Shown in pieces: positions 34,844 to 43,080 of a stretch of DNA of 64,000 nt. How positions within the stretch are numbered: the first letter of the stretch is position 1; every line of letters starts with the position of its first letter. Made by a program: the position numbers and the translations under genes. The stretch covers positions 18,851 through 82,850 of the forward strand of contig JBQMYQ010000001.1 of NCBI GenBank assembly GCA_052173415.1, written 5' to 3'. The notes under the pieces were generated by a model that saw nothing but the letters and a program-made list of their open reading frames with translations, did not search any database and had not been told where the DNA came from. The DNA comes from Wolinella sp052173415. Its GTDB lineage: Bacteria; Campylobacterota; Campylobacteria; Campylobacterales; Helicobacteraceae.

Positions 34844-36289
34844 TCAGATGTGATAATTCGGTGCTTCTTGCGTGATAACGACATCATGGACGTGCGATTC
34901 CTTAAGTCCGGCTGAAGTAATCTCGACAAACTCCGCCTGTTCCCACAGCGTAGGAATATCTTTTGCCCCCAAATAGCCCATAGAAGCGCGCAATCCGCCG
35001 AGCATCTGATGGATCACCTCTCCGATTTTCCCACGATAAGGGACTCGCCCCTCGATTCCCTCTGGGACAAGCTTCTCCACCGCCATCCCCTCTTGAAAAT
35101 ACCGATCCGTGCTGCCTCTGCTCATCGCGCCGATACTCCCCATACCGCGATAAGCTTTGTATTGTCGCCCTTGATAGATTACCATTTCACCGGGCGATTC
35201 CTCCGTGCCTGCGAGCATACCGCCGATCATCACGCAGCTAGCACCCACCGCGAGGGCTTTTGCCATGTCGCCGGAGTATTTAATCCCACCATCAGCGCAC
35301 ACGGGCACTCCGTATTGGCGTGCGACCTGCGCAACCTCATCAATCGCACTAATCTGAGGCACACCCACACCCGCGATGATTCTCGTCGTGCAGATACTAC
35401 CGGGCCCAATTCCCACCTTGATACCGTCCGCGCCCGCATCGATGAGGGCTTTGGCTGCTTCCGCAGTCGCGATATTTCCCGCGACCACATCCACCGCTAA
35501 GCTCTCTTTAATTTGTCTCACCATCTCGATAATCCCTTTGGAATGCCCATGCGCACTATCAAGCACGAGCACATCAACCCCCGCATCGACAAGGGCTTTG
35601 GCGCGCTCAAACTGAGAGACGCCGATCGCCGCGCCCACGCGCAACCGTCCGAAGTCATCTTTGCTTGAGTTTGGATACTCGATACGCTTTTGAATGTCCT
35701 TAATCGTGATAAGCCCCTTGAGCGTCCCCTTTTCATTCACAATCGGGAGCTTCTCAATCTTGTGCTCGTGCATAATCTCGCGCGCCTCTTCAAGGCTCGT
35801 CCCCACTTTTGCCACAATTAGCGGGGTTTTTGTCATCACGTCTCCCACAAGTCGCCCAAGATCCGTCTCAAAGCGCACATCGCGGTTAGTGAGAATCCCT
35901 ATCAGGCAGCCGCTGCTATCCACCACAGGGACGCCTGAGATTTTGTAATTATCCGTAATCTCCTTGGCTTCAGCGAGCGTATGGTTGGGCGAAATATAAA
36001 TCGGATCGATGATGACGCCACTCTCGCTCTTTTTAACCTTCTTGACCTGCGCGACTTGCGCTTCAATATCCATATTTTTATGGATTATCCCGATTCCCCC
36101 GAGGCGCGCCATTGCAATGGCTGTTTTGTATTCCGTGACCGTATCCATCGCCGCAGAAACGATCGGGGCATTGAGCTCGATATTCTTGCTAAACTTCGTG
36201 CCAAGCGCGACCTCTTTGGGTAAAATCTCGGAATATTTGGGGATGAGCAGAACATCTGCGAAAGTTAAAGCTCGCTTGCGAATTCTCAT
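34844..36289 (-). CDS. guaB: IMP dehydrogenase
   Basis: This enzyme oxidises IMP to XMP in guanine nucleotide synthesis. It is 481 residues: a catalytic TIM barrel with the Cys loop GPGSICTTRI and GGIKYSGDMAKAL, interrupted by two CBS domains (about residues 90-205, with LTNRDVRFE and LITIKDIQKR). It is the first gene of a minus-strand run guaB-metY-metX-xseB-nitrilase-like, with a candidate promoter upstream. Confidence 0.97.
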   Translation of the reverse strand: MRIRKRALTFADVLLIPKYSEILPKEVALGTKFSKNIELNAPIVSAAMDTVTEYKTAIAMARLGGIGIIHKNMDIEAQVAQVKKVKKSESGVIIDPIYISPNHTLAEAKEITDNYKISGVPVVDSSGCLIGILTNRDVRFETDLGRLVGDVMTKTPLIVAKVGTSLEEAREIMHEHKIEKLPIVNEKGTLKGLITIKDIQKRIEYPNSSKDDFGRLRVGAAIGVSQFERAKALVDAGVDVLVLDSAHGHSKGIIEMVRQIKESLAVDVVAGNIATAEAAKALIDAGADGIKVGIGPGSICTTRIIAGVGVPQISAIDEVAQVARQYGVPVCADGGIKYSGDMAKALAVGASCVMIGGMLAGTEESPGEMVIYQGRQYKAYRGMGSIGAMSRGSTDRYFQEGMAVEKLVPEGIEGRVPYRGKIGEVIHQMLGGLRASMGYLGAKDIPTLWEQAEFVEITSAGLKESHVHDVVITQEAPNYHI

Positions 36290-36332
36290 TAGGTAGCCTT
36301 TGTGTGGAATTTTATCGGCAGAATTGAAAGGG

Positions 36333-36341
36333 ATTTTATCA
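36333..36341 (-). promoter_or_regulatory. Probable extended -10 of the guaB operon
   Basis: TGATAAAAT on the minus strand, about 45 bases upstream of ATG 36289. A second CGATAAAAT lies closer to the gene. Confidence 0.4.
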
Positions 36342-36365
36342 TTGCAGGCTTTAAGATTTGAGAAA

Positions 36366-36410
36366 AATCGCTAAGAATCACGCGCCTTTTGGAGACGATT
36401 CTTAGCGATT
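36366..36410 (-). terminator. Strong hairpin, probable terminator of dsbI
   Basis: A 14-bp perfect stem (36366-36379 with 36397-36410) has arms AATCGCTAAGAATC and its complement. On the minus strand the stem runs into TTTTTCTC, giving a U-run after the dsbI gene. Confidence 0.6.
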
Positions 36411-36416
36411 GGTGCA

Positions 36417-36445
36417 TTTGAGGGAATCGGGAAGATTCCCTCAAA
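36417..36445. other. GGGAATC/GATTCCC hairpin after dsbI
   Basis: A 12-bp perfect stem (36417-36428 with 36434-36445) has a five-base loop and lies just before the larger hairpin. Both arms carry the abundant heptamer. There is no U-run after it on the minus strand; it may contribute to termination or RNA stability. Confidence 0.6.
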
Positions 36446-36457
36446 AAAAGATTCCTC

Positions 36458-38050
36458 TCACTCCTCTATATGCGGCAGAGCAAGCTCATAGACGCGATCT
36501 TTGCCCTCAATACGACTTAGCACAAAGAGAGAATCGTCTCTAATAGCCAAACCGTGCGCATCGCCCATATCAGGCAACGGATAGACCACTTCAAGCGTCT
36601 TGCTCGCCAAATCAATCTGCAAAAGGCTATTAAACTGCTTGCTGAGCGCAAAAAGCTTGCCATCGCGAATATCCGCGCTTGTGATATAGAACTCATCAAT
36701 ATTGCGCTTCTCTTTGAGCGTTAGCTTGTCTGAGGGCTTTAAAATGCTCTCTTCGCTAAGCAGATTATCCGTCGTGTCGTGCTTGATAAGAATCGTCCTT
36801 TTACTGCGATGATTGGGGATGCTCAGCATATAGACATAGGAGCTCGCAGGATCTTTAGCGATGCTTAAAACAAACGCTTCACGCGCGCGCATCGTCGTAA
36901 GATAGGGGCGATCCTCGCCAAAAAGAGGCATGATTCCACCACTAGTCTCTCGGAAGCTCTTCCACTCAAGCTTTGAATTGACCTTTGCGCTATCTACGCG
37001 CTTCACGCCATACATGATTTTATTAAACGCCACGCCCACGAGCTGATCTTTGCCCAAGAAAGTTGCATCGGTGCTTAGGCGAATGTCATTCCCGTTGGGA
37101 CGATCCAAAATCACGCGCCCGGTGACTTTCTCGAGCGCCTCATCAACAAAATAGAGCCCGCCGTCTGTGGAGACAAAGCCAAATTCTCCACTCTCCTTAT
37201 CATAGGCGATTCCCGCGGCATTGCCTTTATGGAAAGTGCCCACCACGGGGAAAGGAAGATCTTTGTGCGCGAGTAATTTCAAAGGCTCTTTGAGATTCTC
37301 CACAGGCCCTGCTAGAGGATCGTTATTAAACGCCCGATCCAGCTCATTTACGCCAGGAATATGAGGTCGAGGGACGCTATTGCGCCCAAGTAATGAGCCA
37401 TTGCCCTCAAAGAACCGCTCATACATGTCGTGGCGATCCCACATGCTCACGGCTCTAGAAATATCTAGCGTAAATCGCGGAGGATACCCCGTGCCCGCAT
37501 AGGGAGGTAGCCCATTCACCATAAGCATTTGGAATGAGTTTGAGACCATGATGACAAAAGAGAGAATCACGACGAACTTCGCATATGGACGCAACTCCTT
37601 AATAACCTGACGCTCGCCTGAAACATCTTTGCTCAGGTCGTTATCCCTGCGAATGAAAAACATCAAAAGAGCCATCGCTAGCACAATCACCCAATAGACA
37701 AATAACGCCCACGTATAGGTATGCACTCCAAAAATCGCATCTCCAAAGCCCATGCCCACGTCTCTCCACGCGTGATTCCCCACGTGGCGCATCGCAGTGT
37801 AGAGCCCATAAAATGCGACGATAAAAACACTCGCCAAATATTTGATTTTAGGGCCATAGCGCAACATAAAAACGCCCAAGATTCCCACGAGCACCATGCC
37901 AAACCGCTCGTGTCCGCACAGAGTGCAAGGTCCTTCGCCCACCACATATCCAAGATAGAGATTCGCAATCCCTACGGGAATCGCCAGCACAAGCAAGACC
38001 GCCGTTGCCATTACAAGGTTGAAATTTGCTTCAGTTAGATACTTTTTCAT
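36458..38050 (-). CDS. dsbI: DsbB-family oxidoreductase DsbI with carboxyl beta-propeller
   Basis: A 530-residue inner-membrane protein. The amino third has about five transmembrane helices and a CTLC pair (Cys42, Cys45) after the first helix, like DsbB. The remainder after about residue 175 is a periplasmic domain with repeated beta-strand blades, as in Campylobacter and Helicobacter DsbI. It would reoxidise a periplasmic Dsb partner and pass electrons to quinone. It follows the 55-residue dba-like gene by nine bases, matching the dba-dsbI pairing known in Campylobacter jejuni, where translation is coupled. Confidence 0.88.
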   Translation of the reverse strand: MKKYLTEANFNLVMATAVLLVLAIPVGIANLYLGYVVGEGPCTLCGHERFGMVLVGILGVFMLRYGPKIKYLASVFIVAFYGLYTAMRHVGNHAWRDVGMGFGDAIFGVHTYTWALFVYWVIVLAMALLMFFIRRDNDLSKDVSGERQVIKELRPYAKFVVILSFVIMVSNSFQMLMVNGLPPYAGTGYPPRFTLDISRAVSMWDRHDMYERFFEGNGSLLGRNSVPRPHIPGVNELDRAFNNDPLAGPVENLKEPLKLLAHKDLPFPVVGTFHKGNAAGIAYDKESGEFGFVSTDGGLYFVDEALEKVTGRVILDRPNGNDIRLSTDATFLGKDQLVGVAFNKIMYGVKRVDSAKVNSKLEWKSFRETSGGIMPLFGEDRPYLTTMRAREAFVLSIAKDPASSYVYMLSIPNHRSKRTILIKHDTTDNLLSEESILKPSDKLTLKEKRNIDEFYITSADIRDGKLFALSKQFNSLLQIDLASKTLEVVYPLPDMGDAHGLAIRDDSLFVLSRIEGKDRVYELALPHIEE

Positions 38051-38059
38051 GGCTCATCC

Positions 38060-38227
38060 TTACAGGTTAATTCCCGGTACCCACGAAGATGATACCGCGA
38101 TAAAAAACACCACCGCGCTCACAGCCGCCCCTGCACAAAGCAGACCAAACGCCAATTTCTCCCGCTCGGGCTTCCTCCACACCAAATAGAGCGAAGCGCT
38201 CGCCAAGGAATATATCAAAAATTCCAT
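38060..38227 (-). CDS. Small membrane protein, Dba-like partner of DsbI
   Basis: A 55-residue frame from ATG 38227 with AAAGGGGG immediately upstream. It has two hydrophobic stretches (LIYSLASASLYLVW and LLCAGAAVSAVVFFIAV) separated by a charged RKPEREK loop, so a two-helix inner-membrane hairpin is likely. Position directly before dsbI, size and topology match Dba of Campylobacter. Its stop lies nine bases from the dsbI start, a spacing that could couple translation. It is short enough to be missed by automated annotation. Confidence 0.7.
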   Translation of the reverse strand: MEFLIYSLASASLYLVWRKPEREKLAFGLLCAGAAVSAVVFFIAVSSSWVPGINL

Positions 38228-38351
38228 TTTTCCCCCTTTATTTTAGATAGACTCGCACTAGCTTTAAAATACACTTGCTTATAAAACTAACGCGAATAAA
38301 TGTATTCCACAAAGGGTAAAATAAATATAAAAATAAAAAAGTTATCAATAA

Positions 38352-39710
38352 TTACGAATAAGCCACAGTCTGCTCAAGGCTAAGCGCGCCATCGAGCACA
38401 CCCTGTTCATCAAATGCCTTGCCGATTAGCTGCATACCGATGGGAAGCCCCTCTGGATTCCTGCCTACGGGCAACGAGAGAGCTGGGAGCCCTGCGAGAT
38501 TGACCCCGATAGTATAGATGTCGCCAAGATACATCTCTAGAGGTGTATGCGTGCTGCCAAATTTCGGCGCAACAGCGGGCGTGACGGGGCTTAGGATTAA
38601 ATCCGCATGGCGGAAAATCTCATCATACTGCTGCTTGATAAGGTGTCGCACCTTTTGCGCTTTGAGATAATAGGCGTCATAGTAGCCACTACTTAGGACA
38701 AAGCTCCCCAGCATAATGCGTCGCTTCACCTCCTCGCCAAAGCCCTCGCTACGGCTTTTAATGTAGAGCTCCTTGAGGTTTTTTACCTCCGCGCGCCTCC
38801 CATAGCGCACCCCATCAAAACGCGAAAGATTCGCACTCGCCTCCGCAGTGCAGATCACGTAATAGGCGGAAATATGATACGCGGTGTTGAGCATGCTCTG
38901 CTCAATAATCGTATGCCCCGCAGCTTCGAGTGCGCGCACCGTCTGCATGCAGGAATCCTGCACATCATTCGAGGCATCTTTGAGGAGTTCGGGCAGGATT
39001 GCGATACGTTTTTTGCACTTTGCATTCAGGGATTTGCAGCACTGCGTAGGAGCGAGATTCGCGCTAGTGGAATCGCGCGTATCATGCCCGCTAATGGCAT
39101 CGAGCAAAATTGCGGCGTCTTCGACATTTTGTGTAATGGGTCCGATCTGATCGAGGCTAGAAGCATACGCTCCCAAACCATAGCGACTCACACGCCCATA
39201 CGTGGGCTTGAGCCCTACACACCCGCAAAATGCAGCAGGCTGGCGGATTGACCCGCCCGTATCGCTCCCCAAAGCCGCGAGGGCAATCCCGCCTGCGACT
39301 GCAGCAGCGCTCCCGCCACTGCTCCCACCTGGAGTGCGCGAGGGATCGATGGGGTTGAGCGTCTTTCCATAAACGCTACTCTCTGTCGTGCTTCCCATGG
39401 CGAATTCGTCCATATTTGCGCGCCCAAACGCACTCATACCCATCTCATGCAGTCGCTCAATCACACCCGCATTATACGGAGCGATATACCCCTGCAAGAT
39501 CTTGCTCCCGCAAGTGAGCTCGATTCCCCGAATGCTGATGTTATCTTTGATGAGGATCGGGATTCCCGCCTCATTTGTGTCAAAAAGCTCGCCGACATAA
39601 GCGTTTAATTCACTCTTTACCACCTTTTCTCTAATCTCATCTTTGAGCCCTGCAATTCCCTTTTTATCGAGCTTTAACGCATCTTTTAAGCTAATCATTT
39701 TCGCACCCAT
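38352..39710 (-). CDS. gatA: Glutamyl-tRNA(Gln)/aspartyl-tRNA(Asn) amidotransferase subunit A
   Basis: The amidase-signature subunit of GatCAB, 452 residues, liberating ammonia from glutamine to correct mischarged Glu-tRNA(Gln) and Asp-tRNA(Asn). It shows the catalytic Lys (PILIKDNIS), the Gly/Ser-rich GGSSGGSAAAVAGG with cis-Ser, and the nucleophile Ser in GSDTGGSIRQPA. It starts two bases after the aroC stop. A second ATG five codons in is an alternative start. Confidence 0.95.
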   Translation of the reverse strand: MGAKMISLKDALKLDKKGIAGLKDEIREKVVKSELNAYVGELFDTNEAGIPILIKDNISIRGIELTCGSKILQGYIAPYNAGVIERLHEMGMSAFGRANMDEFAMGSTTESSVYGKTLNPIDPSRTPGGSSGGSAAAVAGGIALAALGSDTGGSIRQPAAFCGCVGLKPTYGRVSRYGLGAYASSLDQIGPITQNVEDAAILLDAISGHDTRDSTSANLAPTQCCKSLNAKCKKRIAILPELLKDASNDVQDSCMQTVRALEAAGHTIIEQSMLNTAYHISAYYVICTAEASANLSRFDGVRYGRRAEVKNLKELYIKSRSEGFGEEVKRRIMLGSFVLSSGYYDAYYLKAQKVRHLIKQQYDEIFRHADLILSPVTPAVAPKFGSTHTPLEMYLGDIYTIGVNLAGLPALSLPVGRNPEGLPIGMQLIGKAFDEQGVLDGALSLEQTVAYS

Positions 39711-39712
39711 TC

Positions 39713-40789
39713 TTACACCTTTGTATAAAATTCTTTCACATCGCTCATGCGACTTCCCATGCCCAAAAGCACCATATCCGCAAGCACAAGTGCCATAAGT
39801 GCCTCACACACGACACTTCCGCGCACTGCCACACACGGATCATGCCGCCCTTTAAGCTCAAATTCCACCTCCTGCTGCGCCTCATTTAGGCTCTTTTGGG
39901 GCAGAAATATCGAGGGTGTGGGCTTGAAATAGACTCGCGCCACGAGCTCCTCGCCATTACTGATTCCGCCTAGGATTCCCCCCGCGTGGTTGCTCATAAA
40001 GCCCCCTTGCCGCAAGAAATCGTTATTCTCACTTCCTCTAAGCTGCGCGGCGCGGATTCCCTCGCCGATTTCGACGGCTTTCACGGCATTTAACCCCATG
40101 AACGCGCTTGCCAAAGCCGCGTCCAATTTGTAATAAAGCGGCTCTCCCAGTCCGATAGGAATCGCGCCGGCACGCACCTCCACCGCCCCACCGATAGAAT
40201 CGTGCTCCTTGCGCACTCGCTCAATTTCACTTTTAAAGTCTGATTCCCGCGCGGAATCAAGCGCGTAAATCTCACTTTTTCGCGCATAATCAAAATCGCG
40301 CTGCTGCGTTATAAGTTCGCCTACTTGGAAGATTCCCGCTTTTATCCCGATTCCTAGCTCTTGTAAAAATAGCTTTGCCACCGCACCGCCCGCGACCCTA
40401 GCCGCACTCTCGCGCGCGCTACTTCGCCCACCGCCGCGATAATCGCGCAATCCATATTTGTGAAAATAGGTAAAATCCGCATGTCCGGGGCGAAAAATGT
40501 CCTTAATGTCCTCATAGGACGCGCTTTTTTGATTCTCATTCCTAATAAACATCGCAATAGGCGCACCGGTGCTCCTTCCCTGAAAAATGCCGCTTTGAAT
40601 TTCGACACGATCCGCCTCTTTTCTGGGCGTCGCATAAGTGCCTCCGGGACGCCTCCGAGCCATTTCGGCGTTCAAAAACTCCTCGCTAATCCTAAGCCCT
40701 GCAGGCACACCATCGATTACGCAGCCGATTCCCGCACCATGCGATTCCCCGAAAGTGGTCAGGGTAAAACGTTCTCCCATTCTATTCAT
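39713..40789 (-). CDS. aroC: Chorismate synthase
   Basis: This FMN-dependent enzyme makes chorismate from EPSP, the last step of the shared aromatic pathway. It is 358 residues with the family signatures GESHGAGIGCVIDG, RPGHADFTYFHKYG, and the YRGGGRSSARESAARVAGGA segment. It overlaps rnc by eight bases, as in other Campylobacterota where aroC, rnc and rnhA cluster. Confidence 0.96.
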   Translation of the reverse strand: MNRMGERFTLTTFGESHGAGIGCVIDGVPAGLRISEEFLNAEMARRRPGGTYATPRKEADRVEIQSGIFQGRSTGAPIAMFIRNENQKSASYEDIKDIFRPGHADFTYFHKYGLRDYRGGGRSSARESAARVAGGAVAKLFLQELGIGIKAGIFQVGELITQQRDFDYARKSEIYALDSARESDFKSEIERVRKEHDSIGGAVEVRAGAIPIGLGEPLYYKLDAALASAFMGLNAVKAVEIGEGIRAAQLRGSENNDFLRQGGFMSNHAGGILGGISNGEELVARVYFKPTPSIFLPQKSLNEAQQEVEFELKGRHDPCVAVRGSVVCEALMALVLADMVLLGMGSRMSDVKEFYTKV

Positions 40790-41486
40790 GCGGCTCCCTT
40801 TGTGCGGCTTCTTTAGACGAAAACACCTCTAAAGCCAGCCTAGCCGCCTCTTGTTGCGCCTCTTTTTTGCTTCCGCCCTTTGCACGAGCATACTCCTGCC
40901 CCAAGATACAAACCGAAACTTCAAATTCCTTTTTGTGATCAGGACCGCGTGCATCTAAAATAAGATACTCGGGCGTCTCGCCGAATTTCGCCTGGGTTAG
41001 CTCCTGTAAAGAGGTCTTGTAATCCCTAAAAAGCGAGATTAGATCGATTTTAGGATAGACCTTTTCTAAAAGCTGATAGACAATCTCGCGCACGGGAGGG
41101 AGCCCCACCTCAAGATAGATCGCGCCCATGCTCGCTTCAAAGGCGTTTGAGAGGAGCGAGGGCTTTTGACGACCTTTGTTATTCTCCTCAGCGACAGAGA
41201 CAAAGAGATACCGCCCCATGTTCAGCTCCTGCGCAAGCCGCGCAAAGCCCTTTTCATTCACGAGCGAAGCGCGCATTTTAGAGAGCTCGCCCTCATCGGA
41301 TTTTGGGAATCGCAAAAAGAGAAACTCACCAATCACCAAATCCAGCACCGCATCGCCTAGAAACTCGAGCCGCTCGTTATTGTAGGGCTTTTTGTAGCTT
41401 TTGTGTGTCAGAGCTTCGATGAGTAATTGCTTATCCTTAAAGCTATACCCAAGCTGCTCTTCAAACTCTTTTAACATCGTATCCAT
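40782..41486 (-). CDS. rnc: Ribonuclease III
   Basis: A double-strand-specific endonuclease for rRNA processing. It is 234 residues: a catalytic domain with NERLEFLGDAVLDLV near residue 37 and a second acidic site (FEASMGAIYLE), then a double-stranded-RNA-binding domain (KTSLQELTQAKFGETPEY, and GGSKKEAQQEAARLAL). It lies between rnhA and aroC. Confidence 0.96.
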   Translation of the reverse strand: MDTMLKEFEEQLGYSFKDKQLLIEALTHKSYKKPYNNERLEFLGDAVLDLVIGEFLFLRFPKSDEGELSKMRASLVNEKGFARLAQELNMGRYLFVSVAEENNKGRQKPSLLSNAFEASMGAIYLEVGLPPVREIVYQLLEKVYPKIDLISLFRDYKTSLQELTQAKFGETPEYLILDARGPDHKKEFEVSVCILGQEYARAKGGSKKEAQQEAARLALEVFSSKEAAQREPHE

Positions 41487-41501
41487 GCCATTCCTGCCGT
41501 T

Positions 41502-41942
41502 TTACTCATCGCTTTTAGCGGATTTTTTATACTTCTGCGCCTCGCTTTTTGCAAGGCAATCACACCGCTCATTTTCTGCGTGCCCATCGTGTCCTCGCAC
41601 CCACGTCGCGCGGATTTTGTGCGCTTTGGCAACAAGGACATACTCCCGCCATAAGTCGGGATTCTTCACTTTAGCAAAATCCCTCTTTAGCCACGATTGT
41701 AGCCACTCGTTAATCCCCTTCACCACATACGAGGAATCGCTGATAATCTCCACCGCGCAGGGCTCTTTTAGCACTTTGAGCGACTCGATGACCGCGCGCA
41801 ATTCCATGCGATTATTCGTCGTCTCCGCCTCGCCTCCCGTGATGATTCGCTCGCTCTCTTTGTATCGCAAAATCCCGCAATACCCTCCGGGTCCTGGATT
41901 CCCCAAAGAGGAACCATCACAAAAAAGAGAAATCTGCTTCAT
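41502..41942 (-). CDS. rnhA: Ribonuclease HI
   Basis: This nuclease removes RNA from RNA-DNA hybrids. At 146 residues it has all four catalytic acidic positions: the Asp in FCDGSSLGNPGPGGY, the Glu in NNRMELRAV, the Asp in ISDSSYV, and the Asp near WVRGHDGHAENERCD with the associated His. It overlaps the upstream TPR gene by 26 bases. Confidence 0.95.
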   Translation of the reverse strand: MKQISLFCDGSSLGNPGPGGYCGILRYKESERIITGGEAETTNNRMELRAVIESLKVLKEPCAVEIISDSSYVVKGINEWLQSWLKRDFAKVKNPDLWREYVLVAKAHKIRATWVRGHDGHAENERCDCLAKSEAQKYKKSAKSDE

Positions 41943-42972
41943 TGCGACTCTTACGAATTTTTAGGACAAGATTCCCGCTCAAAAGCTCCGCACATGAGGG
42001 GCAACGCTCAAAATCCACGGGGAAGATTCCCTTGCATGCGTGGCAATGGTATTCAAAATCCAAATCAGCCTTTTGTGCGCAATGGCGATTAATCACGCGC
42101 AACGCCTCGAGCTCAAAACGCTCACAAACTACCTCATCATTGATATACCCTTTGGCTCGATAGAGCTCCAAAAGTGCGGGATTTTGATTGAGCGTCTCAA
42201 AAGAGATCTGCTCCCTGGGGAGATTCCATAAAATATCCGCTACCTCAATCACCTGTGGCGTTTCACCCACCAAATCCCAAAAAACCGCCATATCAAAGCC
42301 CTTGAAATAGCTAAGAATCAGGCGTAACAACCGTGGCTCGCGCGCAAGCCACACAAGAAGTTCGCTATTTCGCCGCTTTATTGAGATAAAGGAATCGCCC
42401 AAAAGCCTCTTTGCACTCAAATAGGCATAGCTAATCATAATCTCCTCGTGTCGCTCTCCTAGCTCAAGCAGGCAATCTAACGCCTCCAGAGCCTCATCAA
42501 ACTGCCCAAGCTTCTCGCACGCTTGCATAAGCAAAAAAAGCACATGCGAATTGCGCGGCATGTTTTTTAAAATTTCTAAAAATATCTTTTTGGATCGTTC
42601 GAGGAATCCAGCCCTAAAATAGGTCTCTCCAAGCGACTCAAATAGCAGAAGTTTCTCGCTTAACTCGCAGGGATGCTCTAAAATCGCGAGGTAGATTTTA
42701 ATCGATTTGTCATATTCGCCCGCTTTTTCGTAAGTCTTCGCAAGATAACGCAACGCTAGGGGGATATGTTCGCCCTGCCCCATGAGGAGCTGCGCCTCTT
42801 TATCCACACCGGAGTATTCAAACGCGCGCGCGAATCGCTTCAGCGACTCCTCTTTATGTTTTTGTGCACGCAGATTCCAGATGTGCGTTACGATAAAAAT
42901 CGTCGCGATGATTAAAATAAGAATAATGATCCCAAAAAGCGGATCGCGGTGCCCAAAGAGTAAATCGCCCAT
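41917..42972 (-). CDS. LapB (YciM)-like membrane-anchored TPR protein with zinc ribbon
   Basis: A 351-residue protein with one amino-terminal membrane helix (residues 12-30), a cytoplasmic array of tetratricopeptide repeats (clear around residues 70-170), and a carboxyl rubredoxin-like zinc ribbon (YHCHACKGIFP, then ERCPSC). This is the domain order of LapB, which controls LpxC and LPS assembly in enterics. Beyond architecture the similarity is modest, so the same role is only inferred. It is the first gene of the run leading to rnhA, rnc, aroC and gatA. Confidence 0.65.
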   Translation of the reverse strand: MGDLLFGHRDPLFGIIILILIIATIFIVTHIWNLRAQKHKEESLKRFARAFEYSGVDKEAQLLMGQGEHIPLALRYLAKTYEKAGEYDKSIKIYLAILEHPCELSEKLLLFESLGETYFRAGFLERSKKIFLEILKNMPRNSHVLFLLMQACEKLGQFDEALEALDCLLELGERHEEIMISYAYLSAKRLLGDSFISIKRRNSELLVWLAREPRLLRLILSYFKGFDMAVFWDLVGETPQVIEVADILWNLPREQISFETLNQNPALLELYRAKGYINDEVVCERFELEALRVINRHCAQKADLDFEYHCHACKGIFPVDFERCPSCAELLSGNLVLKIRKSRNEADFSFL

Positions 42973-43068
42973 TAAGAGTGCTTTTTATTCGGATTTTTGG
43001 GCTCATTATACCGTGAGGAAATTAAAGCTAGGTAAGCGCAAAGCCGAGAATTTGGACAAAAGTTTGGA

Positions 43069-43074
43069 TAAAAT
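43069..43074 (+). promoter_or_regulatory. Probable -10 of dnaG, possibly leaderless
   Basis: GGATAAAAT ends seven bases before the dnaG ATG at 43081, so a normal start of transcription would fall on the A of the start codon. No Shine-Dalgarno is visible upstream. Confidence 0.4.
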
Positions 43075-43080
43075 CGCGCC

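Noticed and set aside
33562..34929. Longer metY start at 34929
   Set aside because: The extra 33 residues overlap guaB, match no family sequence, and lack a ribosome site. ATG 34830 has one.
41401..41964. 187-codon plus-strand frame over rnhA and the start of rnc
   Set aside because: Antisense to two well-supported genes. The Ser/Cys-rich composition is typical of a shadow frame.
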